Source: Gammaproteobacteria bacterium DTU037
GTDB taxonomy: Bacteria > Pseudomonadota > Gammaproteobacteria > Pseudomonadales > Pseudomonadaceae
Assembly (NCBI GenBank): GCA_001513025.1
Contig: LFRZ01000077.1
Coordinates: forward strand, 1,875 to 34,866
Length of the DNA stretch: 32,992 nt
Direction: 5' to 3'
Below, piece after piece: positions 1 to 8,123 of the stretch (positions are counted from its first letter, which is position 1; every line of letters starts with the position of its first letter). The notes beneath the pieces were generated by a model, which did no database searches, was not told the origin of the DNA, and was given only the letters and a program-made list of their open reading frames with translations. A program made the translations under genes and the position numbers.

Positions 1-401
1 CTGTACCACCTGCTCTGGGCAGTATTAGCTCTGCCGCTTTAAAGTGCTAAATTGAACAAAGTAACCAAAAGCAAAAAGATAGCGAGCCTGCTAACTGTAA
101 AGCGCCACTCCTGAGTAGCTAGGGTTAAGCAAACAAGGATTAACACCTAAATAACCTACAGCGTAAACAACTGAATAACCTTACTCAGCGACCAGAGCGA
201 CGACTTTTTATTTAACACTTTGAACATGAATTTTACCCATACTTATTTGATTCATATTTATTCTAAAACAAGACTCAATCCAACTTATCTAATTGAAGTG
301 AAAACTTATACTAGACCAGAAAGATATTAAAATTTTAAGCTGCTAAGTTATTTAAATTAAGCTCTGTAGCTAAGCATCCATAAGAACGGTGTCATTGCCA
401 T
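1..401. other. Gene-free AT-rich stretch at left edge
   Basis: I see no convincing gene here. Two forward frames are open for the first 42 to 48 bases and then stop, so the 3' tip of a gene entering from the left is possible but cannot be identified. The rest has many stops in all frames. A half-site resembling the nemRA palindrome (CTAGACCAG) lies at 311-319. The stretch ends at a strong hairpin terminator. Confidence 0.6.
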
Positions 402-442
402 AAAAAACGCCCCAGCAGATCAACTCTACTGAGGCGTTTTTA
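402..442. terminator. Bidirectional Rho-independent terminator downstream of nemA-like gene
   Basis: Nine-base arms AAAAACGCC (403-411) and GGCGTTTTT (433-441) pair, with a further CAG/CTG pairing after one mismatch. There is an A-run on one side and a T-run on the other, so it can act on both strands. It lies about 80 bases past the stop codon of the minus-strand old yellow enzyme gene. Confidence 0.85.
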
Positions 443-523
443 ATTATCGTGGCATACAGCAATATCTGTGTGCTTAGCATGCCCTGCCACCTGCGCTAAC
501 CGGCAACTTCGGCTCTGCTAGGA

Positions 524-1648
524 CTACTCTGCGTAGGCTGGATAGTCGGTATAGCCTTGCGCCGTGCCACCATACAGGGTCGCAGGATCGACCGGATTCA
601 GCGGCCAGCCATTGGCGATACGCTGCGGTAAATCAGGGTTGGCAATAAATGGACGCCCAAAGGCAATCAAATCACCCAAGCCCGCCTCGAGCGTTTTTAT
701 ACCACGCTCCACCGTGTAGCGGCCCGCATAGATAATCCGACCACTAAAGGTTTGTCGCACAGCGCGGCGGAAATCGTCAGGCAACTCTGGGGCATTGTCC
801 CAGTCGGCTTCAGCAATCGACAAATAGGCGATACCGGCCTCTTGCAGCACTTTAATCGCTTCGATATACGTGTTGTGCGGGTCACTTTCAACCAAGCCCA
901 TATACACCCGCTCTTCTTCAGTACTGGCAAACAACGGGGCAAAGCGCACACCGACACAATCAGCACCCACCACCTCAGACACCGCCGCAACAATTTCGCG
1001 CAAGAAACGCAAACGATTCGGCAAAGAACCGCCGTACTCATCCTCACGCTGATTGCTGTGTTCAGAGATAAATTGATTGACCAAATAACCATTGGCACAG
1101 TGCAGCTCTATACCGTCAAAGCCTGCACTTAAGGCATTACGCGCGGCCTGTGCATACAATTGCACCAACTCTTGCACTTCAGCCGTACTGAGCGCGCGGG
1201 GCATTGAAGGTGCTGCTAAAGCACCGCTGCCAGGGCCCGTTTCCACAAAGACTTTAACATTGTCCGCCGCAATCGCCGAAGGTGCTATAGGCGCAGCCCC
1301 GTCAGGCTGCAACGAGGTATGCGAGACGCGGCCCACATGCCAAAGCTGAGCAAAAATAATATTGCCTTGCGCATGTACAGCCTCAGTCACTTTGCGCCAG
1401 CCTTCAATTTGCGCTGCACTATAAATACCCGGTGTCCAAGCATAACCCTGTCCACGTGGCTCGATCTGGGTACCTTCGGTCACCATAAATCCGGCACCGG
1501 CGCGCTGCTTATAATAAGTGGCCATTAAATCATTGGCGATATCACCCGGCTGACTGCTCCGTGAACGCGTTAATGGCGGCAGAACAATACGGTTGCTCAG
1601 TCGATGACGGCCCAGTTTGAGCGGCGTAAATAAAGTTTCTGTTTTCAT
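524..1648 (-). CDS. nemA: NemA-like alkene reductase (old yellow enzyme family)
   Basis: This is an FMN-dependent NAD(P)H:flavin oxidoreductase of the old yellow enzyme family, 374 aa. Such cytosolic enzymes reduce activated C=C bonds of electrophiles (N-ethylmaleimide, enones) and nitro compounds. The TIM barrel begins at LFTPLKLG; PLTR at 25-28 carries the FMN-tuning Thr27, Gln101 sits in AQLWHVGR, and HCANGYL gives the substrate-binding pair His183/Asn186, followed by the family motif around REDEYGGS. The open frame runs upstream to 1843, but the ATG at 1648 is chosen because AGGA lies about ten bases before it and homologues start at this point. The TetR regulator gene lies 294 bases upstream on the same strand, and two copies of a shared palindromic motif sit in that gap, so repression by that regulator is likely. 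The symbol rests on family plus context. Confidence 0.9.
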   Translation of the reverse strand: MKTETLFTPLKLGRHRLSNRIVLPPLTRSRSSQPGDIANDLMATYYKQRAGAGFMVTEGTQIEPRGQGYAWTPGIYSAAQIEGWRKVTEAVHAQGNIIFAQLWHVGRVSHTSLQPDGAAPIAPSAIAADNVKVFVETGPGSGALAAPSMPRALSTAEVQELVQLYAQAARNALSAGFDGIELHCANGYLVNQFISEHSNQREDEYGGSLPNRLRFLREIVAAVSEVVGADCVGVRFAPLFASTEEERVYMGLVESDPHNTYIEAIKVLQEAGIAYLSIAEADWDNAPELPDDFRRAVRQTFSGRIIYAGRYTVERGIKTLEAGLGDLIAFGRPFIANPDLPQRIANGWPLNPVDPATLYGGTAQGYTDYPAYAE

Positions 1649-1662
1649 TTTATATGTCCTAG

Positions 1663-1670
1663 TGACGTCA
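1663..1670. promoter_or_regulatory. 8-bp palindrome TGACGTCA in nemA leader
   Basis: The perfect palindrome TGACGTCA lies 15 bases before the nemA-like start codon, with a further ACGTC at 1675-1679. It could be a leader element or chance; nothing else supports a function. Confidence 0.25.
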
Positions 1671-1716
1671 TAATACGTCGGGTTATAGCTATTAAAGCAA
1701 AGTAATAACTTTAAAA

Positions 1717-1728
1717 TAGACCAGTCTC
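1717..1728. promoter_or_regulatory. Putative NemR-type operator, site A
   Basis: TAGACCAGTCTC contains the inverted repeat AGAC-CA-GTCT. Its core GACCAGTC is the same, read on one strand or the other, as in sites at 1855-1871 and 2748-2757. It lies about 70 bases upstream of the nemA-like start, a normal place for repressor binding. The partner protein is inferred to be the adjacent TetR-family regulator. Confidence 0.6.
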
Positions 1729-1854
1729 TTACAAAAAGAGTAAAATTTTTAACACACAGCGTGCTGCAAAAAAACATAGCTGCAACGCGATGCGCCTCAC
1801 CGGCACTGGCGCCTAAGGTCGCTGGGTGTGTTTGTGGGCTCACTATATATAGAA

Positions 1855-1871
1855 CTAGACCAGTCGTCTAG
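1855..1871. promoter_or_regulatory. Putative NemR-type operator, site B
   Basis: CTAGACCAGTCGTCTAG is a perfect inverted repeat (CTAGAC/GTCTAG, 5-base spacer) that embeds the shared core GACCAGTC. It lies between the regulator's stop codon and the nemA-like start, about 210 bases upstream of the latter, so it may be an auxiliary operator. Confidence 0.55.
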
Positions 1872-1942
1872 GAAAATATAATAATTCTAGGCAACTGACA
1901 GCAGCCCACGTCTTGCACAAATAAAGACACACGCGAAGTGCG

Positions 1943-2530
1943 TTAAGGGATAGCCAGCAACGCCTCAGTGGTCAGCAGCGCGCTTTCTAATGGATGATTA
2001 TTGCGGTGCAATTTGCTTAATAAACTGGCCCCAAGCCACAGTTGATAGAGCACAGTAGCGGTGTGCTGAGCATTACTCTGCGGCAAAGAACCATCGCGCT
2101 GCCCTTGCTCAATACAGTCGGTCAAACGCTCAATCACCTGATCTGTGCCATCTCGCAAAGTGATACGCATGGCTTCAGACAGGTCGGCCACTTCAGCACT
2201 TAATTTAACGGCTAAACAGCTTTGCTCATCACAGGGCGCACAATAATTATTCAGCCACTTCTGCCAGTAGCCCATCAACCGCTCACGAGCGTTCAGATCA
2301 GGTGCGGTAAAACGTTGCGCCATATCGGCGAGATAATTCTGAAAATACGCCTCGAGCAAGGCCTGACCATATTGCTCTTTGGATTTGAAGTAATGGTAAA
2401 ACGAGCCTTTAGGCACACCAGCAGTCTGCAGAATCTCATTCAGGCCAACACCAGTGAAGCCTTTCACTACCATCATGCGATGGCCAGTGTCGAGTAGCTG
2501 TTGACGAGTATCAGCGTAATTTTGTTTCAT
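1943..2530 (-). CDS. nemR: NemR-like TetR-family repressor, candidate redox/electrophile sensor
   Basis: This is a TetR/AcrR-family DNA-binding repressor, 195 aa. The N-terminal helix-turn-helix is clear (around residues 27-50, with KGSFYHYFKSKEQ). The ligand domain carries Cys97, Cys100 and Cys105, and Lys173. In E. coli NemR, Cys106 and Lys175 form the reversible bond that senses reactive chlorine; Cys105 and Lys173 here fall at nearly the same positions. The frame is open back to 2689, but the 53 extra residues resemble no TetR N-terminus, so I start at the ATG at 2530, even though the Shine-Dalgarno there is weak. It lies between the old yellow enzyme gene and a divergent GST gene, the usual nemR context. 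Family is certain; orthology to NemR is inferred from the Cys/Lys pair and neighbours. Confidence 0.85.
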   Translation of the reverse strand: MKQNYADTRQQLLDTGHRMMVVKGFTGVGLNEILQTAGVPKGSFYHYFKSKEQYGQALLEAYFQNYLADMAQRFTAPDLNARERLMGYWQKWLNNYCAPCDEQSCLAVKLSAEVADLSEAMRITLRDGTDQVIERLTDCIEQGQRDGSLPQSNAQHTATVLYQLWLGASLLSKLHRNNHPLESALLTTEALLAIP

Positions 2531-2886
2531 CAGGATAAGGCACCAAAAATCAGACAGCCAGAGAGGCAAATAATTGGCGCGTATTATAGCGCCTCTTTCG
2601 CCAAGACACCCAACCCTGTTGCCTGCATTGCCCTGCGGACGGCTTAGCAAAGTCCATCTACTGGCATTTTTATTCGCCTGACCTAGCACTTAACCCTGCT
2701 TTAACCCAAACTGAAATGGTTTATTTTTTTGTAGACACAGGAAATAGTAGACTGGTCGCATATCAAAACATACAATCCTACACTCACGCACCCAGCTGCC
2801 AGTAACGAAAACAAATCTCGCACTGAGCAGCTTAGCCACAATAAAGACCACATCTCGGCGTGATCGCCCAGAAGGACCTAACCAGT
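2531..2886. promoter_or_regulatory. Divergent promoter region between nemR-like and gst genes
   Basis: This 356-base gap has no supported gene. It must hold the promoters of the two divergent genes. It contains one copy of the shared palindromic core at 2748-2757, closer to the middle than to either start codon. AT-rich tracts such as the T-run near 2721-2730 fit promoter DNA, but I could not fix -35/-10 boxes. Confidence 0.5.
2748..2757. promoter_or_regulatory. Putative NemR-type operator, site C
   Basis: TAGACTGGTC repeats the core GACTGGTC of sites A and B in the reverse orientation. It is placed to control the GST gene and possibly the regulator itself. The right half (GCA instead of TA) departs from the palindrome, so binding may be weaker. 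Confidence 0.5.
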
Positions 2887-3501
2887 ATGCTAAAACTTCA
2901 TCACCTCAATGCCTCACGCTCCATCCGCATCCTCTGGCTACTCGAGGAAATAGGCCAACCCTATGAACTGATCAGCTACCAGCGCGATGCAAAAACCAAC
3001 TTAGCGCCCGCATCACTCAAGGCCATTCACCCTCTAGGCAAATCGCCAGTGATTGAACTGGACGGAAAAGTCATTGCCGAATCCGGCGCTATTATTGAAC
3101 TGCTGATTAAAAAATTCGCGCCACACTTGGCGCCACATGAAAGTTCAGAAGCCTACAGTGACTACTTACAGTGGATTCACTTTGCTGAAAGCTCAGCTAT
3201 GCTGCCCTTCTTGTTAAAAGTATTTAATCAATATGAGACCCAAGCAGGAACCTCACTAAAATTCCTCGACAGTTATGCTGAAATAGAATTTACGAAAGTT
3301 TTCACCTATTTAAACAATCATTTGGATGGAAAAACATTCTTAGTGGAAGAGCGCCTGACAGGTGCAGACTTTATGCTGGGCTTTGTCGTACAAGGTGCAC
3401 TGCAGATGCTGAAATGTGGTGATAAATACCCGCATATTCAACGTTATATTGAGAATTTTGAACAGCTCAGCAGCTATCAAAAAGCCATAAAAAAAGCCTA
3501 A
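2887..3501 (+). CDS. Glutathione S-transferase family protein
   Basis: This is a cytosolic glutathione S-transferase, 204 aa. The N-terminal thioredoxin-like domain (about 1-77) shows NASRSIRILWLLEE near the glutathione site, a cis-proline segment in GKSPVIELDG and the ESGAI motif that binds the gamma-glutamyl part. The C-terminal helical domain (about 85-204) has the N-capping motif LTGADFMLGF. The GTG at 2860 is possible, but the ATG at 2887 has AAGGA ten bases before it and gives the family N-terminus. The gene diverges from the NemR-like regulator and shares its operator motif, so it probably conjugates the same electrophiles that the old yellow enzyme reduces. The substrate is unknown. 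Confidence 0.88.
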   Translation: MLKLHHLNASRSIRILWLLEEIGQPYELISYQRDAKTNLAPASLKAIHPLGKSPVIELDGKVIAESGAIIELLIKKFAPHLAPHESSEAYSDYLQWIHFAESSAMLPFLLKVFNQYETQAGTSLKFLDSYAEIEFTKVFTYLNNHLDGKTFLVEERLTGADFMLGFVVQGALQMLKCGDKYPHIQRYIENFEQLSSYQKAIKKA

Positions 3502-3559
3502 AAATACTTATATCGGTAGGCGTCTCACCTCAACTCAGTTATGCGATAGGGATCATCTT

Positions 3560-4417
3560 TTATTGCTCGATCTGAGCAGTGCTCCTTCGTAGAATGACCA
3601 GCGCAATACCGCCAAGGATGGCGCTCGAAGCCAAAGCTAAACGCAAGGTTATCGACTCACCAAGAAACACGATACCGCCGACAGCAGCCAATAGCGGAAC
3701 ACTGAGTTGTACGATCGCTGCATTGCTGGTCTTCAGTGCCGGCATCACCATATACCAGAGGGCATAGCCCAATCCCGACATCAGCGCACCCGAAGCAAGC
3801 GCATAGTAGATGCCCGCGCGATCTAGAGACAGCTGATTGAGCAACACAGCACTTAATATAAGCGTAAAAAACAGCGCGCGCGTAAAGTTGCCCGCGCTAA
3901 TACCAATGGGATCACCAACACCTTGTCCGCGCAATGAATACACCCCCCAACCTACCCCTGCGCCAATCATCAGCAGAGCGCTGCCCAATGGTGGTGTACT
4001 GGATAAACCTGGTAAAAACAGCAATAGCAACCCAGCGAATGCAAGCAAAAGCCCTGCCACTTGCAGTCTGCTTAGGCGCTCACCAACCCACAAAGCATAA
4101 CCAATCATCATGACCTGAACTGCACCAAACAACAGCAAAGCTCCGGTTGCTGTAGCTAAGCGAACATAGGCAAAGGAGAAGCCCGCCGCGTAGACAAACA
4201 ACGCCGCAGCAGACCACCAGCTGCCTTGAACGCGACCAGTCTTGTTGCTCATTCGCGCAACTACCAACAACACCAGCGCACCCGATATCAAACGAATCGT
4301 TGTAAAGCTGGCAGCGTCAATATCAGTATAAGTCAGCGCCATTCGCACCAGCACCGAATTGCCGGCAAAAGCCAGCATGGAAAGGGCGGTTAGAACAATA
4401 ATGCGCATAGAGGACAT
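3560..4417 (-). CDS. EamA-family (DMT superfamily) membrane transporter
   Basis: This is a ten-helix transporter of the drug/metabolite superfamily, 285 aa, with two EamA repeats of about five helices each. Hydrophobic segments run from residue 4 to the C-terminus, the conserved Glu-Arg/Glu-Ser motifs of both repeats are visible (WVGERLSRLQ and FLGESITLR), and the protein ends in a short charged tail. Members export amino acids, metabolites or drugs from the cytoplasm; the substrate cannot be told here. The frame opens at 4441, but the ATG at 4417 has AGGAG nine bases before it and is preferred. It is convergent with the GST gene and divergent from hrpB, so it is probably transcribed alone. 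Confidence 0.88.
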   Translation of the reverse strand: MSSMRIIVLTALSMLAFAGNSVLVRMALTYTDIDAASFTTIRLISGALVLLVVARMSNKTGRVQGSWWSAAALFVYAAGFSFAYVRLATATGALLLFGAVQVMMIGYALWVGERLSRLQVAGLLLAFAGLLLLFLPGLSSTPPLGSALLMIGAGVGWGVYSLRGQGVGDPIGISAGNFTRALFFTLILSAVLLNQLSLDRAGIYYALASGALMSGLGYALWYMVMPALKTSNAAIVQLSVPLLAAVGGIVFLGESITLRLALASSAILGGIALVILRRSTAQIEQ

Positions 4418-4717
4418 TCGATCCCACTCCTGATAGTTCACATGTCAAATGCACTCATGCTTAGGTTGTACTGTATGTGACATAAAAATACATCATTGTT
4501 TATACCTTGCCTGCACTCCAAACCACAGAGCAAACTTTTAACCCACCCTTGATCGCAGGAGCCGCTACTATAAAGACAATCCAGATACTGCGCGCGGTCA
4601 AACATGACAGCTACCCCTTGCACATCACCACCTTTTAAGACGGTAGGAGCTCAAGCACTTGGACGGGGCAGCGCTATCAGGTTCTAATACACCAACCTCC
4701 TCTGACTGACGCGAACC
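4418..4717. promoter_or_regulatory. Divergent intergenic region, EamA gene / hrpB
   Basis: About 300 bases lie between two divergent genes. A small reverse open frame inside it (4438-4623) has no ribosome binding site, no family features and ends at the EamA leader, so I do not call it. The region must carry promoters for both genes; I see no clear operator. Confidence 0.45.
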
Positions 4718-7195
4718 ATGCTACCCATCGATTCAATCCTCCCAGAACTGAAAAAAACCCTTGAGCACAGCACCACAGCGCTGCTGCAAGCGCCGCCGGG
4801 TGCCGGTAAAACCACCCGTGTGCCACTGGCTTTATTGGATGCGCCTTGGCGGGCGGGACGTAAAATTTTAATGCTGGAACCTCGGCGTCTGGCAGCACGT
4901 TCAGCGGCGCGTTTTATGGCCCAGCAGTTAGGTGAAAAAGCCGGACAAACCATCGGTTACCGCACCAAGCTGGACAGCCAGATTTCTGCCGCAACACAGA
5001 TTGAAGTGGTCACTGAAGGTATTCTGACCCGCATGATTCAAAGCGATCCCATGCTGGAAGACTACGCCGCCGTATTATTTGATGAGTTCCATGAGCGCTC
5101 GCTGCATGCAGATCTAGGGCTGGCCCTGGTGCGCGAATCCCAGCAGGCTTTAAGAGAAGACCTGCGCCTACTGGTGATGTCAGCGACCCTAGATACCGCG
5201 CCGATTGCCCGAGTACTGGGTGATGTGCCAGTCATTAGCAGCGCGGGTCGCGCCTTTGCGGTGGATGTAATTTACCGGCCTGTGCCGCTCAAAAACCGCC
5301 ACCATAGCGACGCTGTGGTGGCGGTGATCCATCAAGCATTGGCCGAGCAAAGCGGTTCGCTGCTGGTATTTTTGCCCGGTGCAGGCGAGATTCGTCGCGT
5401 GGAAAACCAACTACGCGGACAGCTGGCCGATGATATTGTGCTCGCCCCTTTATACGGCAATCTAAAAGCCGACGAGCAAGATCGAGCGATTTCACCAGCG
5501 CCAGCAGGCATCCGCAAAGTAGTGCTGGCCACCGCCATTGCCGAAACCAGCCTAACCATCGAAGGCGTGCGCGTGGTGATTGATAGCGGTCAGCAGCGCC
5601 GTGCGGTCTTTGATCCCAATAGCGGCATGACACGCCTGATCACCACGCGGGTGTCCAAAGCCTCTGCCGAACAGCGCAAAGGCCGCGCTGGACGTATTGA
5701 GCCGGGTGTCTGCTACCGACTTTGGAGCGCAGAAGAACAAGCGCTGCTGCCAGAATTTACCCCGCCAGACATCCAAGAAGCTGACTTGGTCTCTCTGGTA
5801 CTGGAATTGGCCCAATGGGGCGCGCGTGATCCGGCGCAGGTGGCTTGGATTGACCCACCGCCACCGGCGCACTGGAATCAAGCCACAGAATTGCTGCAAC
5901 TGCTCGGCATGCTGGATAACACAGGCGCCATTAGCCAACACGGCAAGGCTGCGCGCAATCTAGGCATTCATCCGCGCTTGGCTAATATGGTCTTGCATGG
6001 TCGCCAACTCGGGCTTGGCGCGACTGCCGCAGAGCTTGCTGCATTACTGGATGAACGTGACCTACTCGGACCCAACGCCGGTGCTGATATGCATCAACGT
6101 CTGCGTGTATTGCAGGGTGAATATCGACCGCAACGCTTAGATAGCAGCCGCTTAACTCACATCCGCCAAGTGGCTAAACGTTTGATGCCTAAAGGTGCTG
6201 TCAGTACCCGTCTAGCCAGCGCCACTGAAACAGGACGTCTCTTGGCCTTGGCCTACCCTGACCGCATCGGCCAACGCCGTTCGGAGCACTCAGCCCGCTA
6301 TCAACTGAGCAATGGCAAAGGTGCAACCCTGCGCGAAGATGACAGTTTGTTAGGTCATGAATGGCTGGTGGCGGCTGAGCTGGATGGCAAAACTCGCGAA
6401 GCCACCATTTATCTGGCTGCACCTGTGCATCTGGCCGATATTGAGCAGGATTTAGCCGCCTTAATCAGCGAAAGTGAAGAGGCTCTTTGGGATGAGAAAC
6501 GCGGCACCGTAGTGGCCCGCCGCGTACGTAAACTGGGCCAGTTGATCCTCGCAGAAAAAGAATTAGCCAAGCCTGATGCCGCGCTGATCCAGCAAGGTCT
6601 GCTCAACGCCGTGCGCAAAGCTGGTTTAGCCAGCCTGCCTTGGCCCGATAGCACAAGCCAATGGTGCGCACGGGTGCGCTTGCTGGCCGAGGTCTTTCCA
6701 GATGAATGGCCGGATCTCAGTGAGGCGGCGCTACTGGCCAATCTAGAAGAATGGCTGCTACCCTTTTTAAGCGGCATGCAACGCTGGTCGGACTTAAAGC
6801 AACTGAATCTCACCCAAGCGCTGAGTAGCCTGCTGACGTATCCACAGCAACAACAACTCAATACCCTCGCGCCCACAGTGCTGACTATTCCCACCGGGCA
6901 AAATATACGCTTAGATTACACGGCGGAAAATGGCCCAGTCTTGGCCGCTAAGTTACAGGCTTTGTTTGGTTGGACAGACACACCGAAAGTGGCCGCCGGC
7001 AAAGTAGCAGTAGTGATTCATCTACTTTCACCTGCACAACGGCCACTGGCGGTGACCGCAGATCTGGCCAACTTCTGGCGCAATGTCTATCCAGAAGTAC
7101 GCAAAGATGTGCGCGGGCGTTATCCAAAACACCCGTGGCCGAAGGATCCTTTGACAGCCCAGGCGCAGCAAGGGGTGAAAAAACGTGAGCAATAA
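4718..7195 (+). CDS. hrpB: ATP-dependent RNA helicase HrpB
   Basis: This is a DEAH-family RNA helicase of the HrpB type, 825 aa, close to the usual family length. Motif I APPGAGKTT is at residues 25-33, motif II DEFHER at 112-117, motif III SAT at 145-147, and motif VI QRKGRAGR near 318-325. A helicase-associated region follows, and the C-terminal part (about 690-825) matches the HrpB-specific end with RYPKHPWPKDP. Family members are cytosolic and may act in mRNA or rRNA processing; the exact role is not settled. The ATG at 4718 opens right at the conserved N-terminus, though its Shine-Dalgarno is poor. It stands alone between a divergent transporter and a convergent small-gene operon. Confidence 0.95.
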   Translation: MLPIDSILPELKKTLEHSTTALLQAPPGAGKTTRVPLALLDAPWRAGRKILMLEPRRLAARSAARFMAQQLGEKAGQTIGYRTKLDSQISAATQIEVVTEGILTRMIQSDPMLEDYAAVLFDEFHERSLHADLGLALVRESQQALREDLRLLVMSATLDTAPIARVLGDVPVISSAGRAFAVDVIYRPVPLKNRHHSDAVVAVIHQALAEQSGSLLVFLPGAGEIRRVENQLRGQLADDIVLAPLYGNLKADEQDRAISPAPAGIRKVVLATAIAETSLTIEGVRVVIDSGQQRRAVFDPNSGMTRLITTRVSKASAEQRKGRAGRIEPGVCYRLWSAEEQALLPEFTPPDIQEADLVSLVLELAQWGARDPAQVAWIDPPPPAHWNQATELLQLLGMLDNTGAISQHGKAARNLGIHPRLANMVLHGRQLGLGATAAELAALLDERDLLGPNAGADMHQRLRVLQGEYRPQRLDSSRLTHIRQVAKRLMPKGAVSTRLASATETGRLLALAYPDRIGQRRSEHSARYQLSNGKGATLREDDSLLGHEWLVAAELDGKTREATIYLAAPVHLADIEQDLAALISESEEALWDEKRGTVVARRVRKLGQLILAEKELAKPDAALIQQGLLNAVRKAGLASLPWPDSTSQWCARVRLLAEVFPDEWPDLSEAALLANLEEWLLPFLSGMQRWSDLKQLNLTQALSSLLTYPQQQQLNTLAPTVLTIPTGQNIRLDYTAENGPVLAAKLQALFGWTDTPKVAAGKVAVVIHLLSPAQRPLAVTADLANFWRNVYPEVRKDVRGRYPKHPWPKDPLTAQAQQGVKKREQ

Positions 7196-7291
7196 CGCGA
7201 TTAGGTTATAGGGATAGAGCTAAGATGGCGCCCAGCCCCAACATAATAATCTTTAAGTCTGACAGCAGTTATCTCAGCCAATCCATTAACC

Positions 7292-7312
7292 TTAACGCTT
7301 AACGCTTAACGC
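7292..7312. repeat. Three tandem copies of TTAACGC
   Basis: Three exact 7-base units occur head to tail in the gap between the convergent hrpB and pterin dehydratase genes. Such short tandem runs arise by slippage; no function is evident. Confidence 0.7.
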
Positions 7313-7346
7313 CCAAACATAGGATGCCAAAACCAATCAACTGTCT

Positions 7347-7643
7347 TTACGCCAAAGCCGATATTTTCTGCGCCAAGGCAAAATCCCGCGTTGAGATGCC
7401 ACCGGCATCATGGGTGGTTAAACTAATGTTGACCTTGTTGTACACATTAAACCATTCTGGGTGATGATTAGCCTTCTCAGCGAGCATGGCAACTTGGGTC
7501 ATAAAGCCGAAGGCAGCAATAAAATTAGCAAATTTAAACTCTTGATACAGCTTGGCATCCCTAATCTGCCAAGCATGAGTAGCCCCCTTATTCAGTGTGT
7601 TAAGAGCAGTATTGATCTCTGCTGTACTCAAACATTCGATCAT
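7347..7643 (-). CDS. phhB: Pterin-4a-carbinolamine dehydratase
   Basis: This 98-aa cytosolic enzyme dehydrates 4a-hydroxytetrahydrobiopterin to quinonoid dihydropterin, recycling the cofactor of aromatic amino acid hydroxylases. The signature is complete: [13 protein letters not shown] with His60, His61 and Pro62, then LTTHDAGG with His78 and Asp79. The ATG at 7643 is chosen because GGAGG lies five bases before it; an upstream in-frame GTG would overlap that site. It is the last gene of a probable operon with the GPx-like and DUF3592-like genes (40-base gap). No phenylalanine hydroxylase lies in the window, so it may serve a distant phhA or, as proposed for other bacteria, act in molybdopterin metabolism. 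The symbol follows the family. Confidence 0.92.
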   Translation of the reverse strand: MIECLSTAEINTALNTLNKGATHAWQIRDAKLYQEFKFANFIAAFGFMTQVAMLAEKANHHPEWFNVYNKVNISLTTHDAGGISTRDFALAQKISALA

Positions 7644-7683
7644 GACAACCTCCAATTTACAAAAATAAAAATCGCCAGCAAAG

Positions 7684-8094
7684 CTATTGGTTCAAAGTTG
7701 CAGCACCTCGTCTTACCGACAGCACAGCCAACAAAAACATCAATAAACACAGCATCGCCACAAAAGTCAGCGTGATGCCATAACGACCACTCCACGTGTT
7801 AATGAGCGCTGTACGCCGCTGTTCTGGGTCGGCTAACAACGGTATGGCGTCGCCTCTTGATAGAGAACCAATATCACCGAGAAAATCAACAATGCCAAAG
7901 CGCGTCTCAAACTGATAACTACGCCCCTGCATCTGATAAACAATACTGTAGCCTTTATATATCTTACCCTGCACAGACCCAGTCACCGGTTGCATCTCTG
8001 CGTTCCTTGATGTTTCCCAGTAAAAAGCAGCGCTACAGGTGATCAACAACAGCATAAATATGCGCAGTATGGCCGCACTCTTGGAGGTTTTCAT
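7684..8094 (-). CDS. DUF3592-like two-TM membrane protein, function unknown
   Basis: This is a 136-aa protein with one hydrophobic segment near the N-terminus (about 9-26) and one near the C-terminus (about 106-126), enclosing about 80 soluble residues that would face the periplasm. The soluble part ([20 protein letters not shown], then [12 protein letters not shown]) has the pattern of DUF3592 proteins, in which a small beta domain sits between two helices. No catalytic residues are visible. It sits 29 bases after the GPx-like gene and 40 before the pterin dehydratase gene, on the same strand, so it is probably co-transcribed. The family call is by pattern only. Confidence 0.75.
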   Translation of the reverse strand: MKTSKSAAILRIFMLLLITCSAAFYWETSRNAEMQPVTGSVQGKIYKGYSIVYQMQGRSYQFETRFGIVDFLGDIGSLSRGDAIPLLADPEQRRTALINTWSGRYGITLTFVAMLCLLMFLLAVLSVRRGAATLNQ

Positions 8095-8123
8095 AAAGAT
8101 TCAGCCTAAGTATTTTGCTCCTG

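Noticed and set aside
1..48. Possible 3' end of a gene entering from the left
   Set aside because: Two forward frames stay open for 14 to 15 codons and both end normally; neither peptide is long enough to identify.
1649..1843. 65-residue N-terminal extension of the old yellow enzyme
   Set aside because: It resembles no part of the family, overlaps the operator motif, and a ribosome site precedes the internal ATG at 1648.
4231..4243. Extra copy of the GACCAGTC core inside the EamA gene
   Set aside because: It lies deep in coding sequence, lacks the flanking palindrome bases and is expected by chance about once in this length.
4438..4623. Small reverse open frame upstream of the EamA gene
   Set aside because: No ribosome site, no recognisable domain, and it fills a divergent promoter gap.
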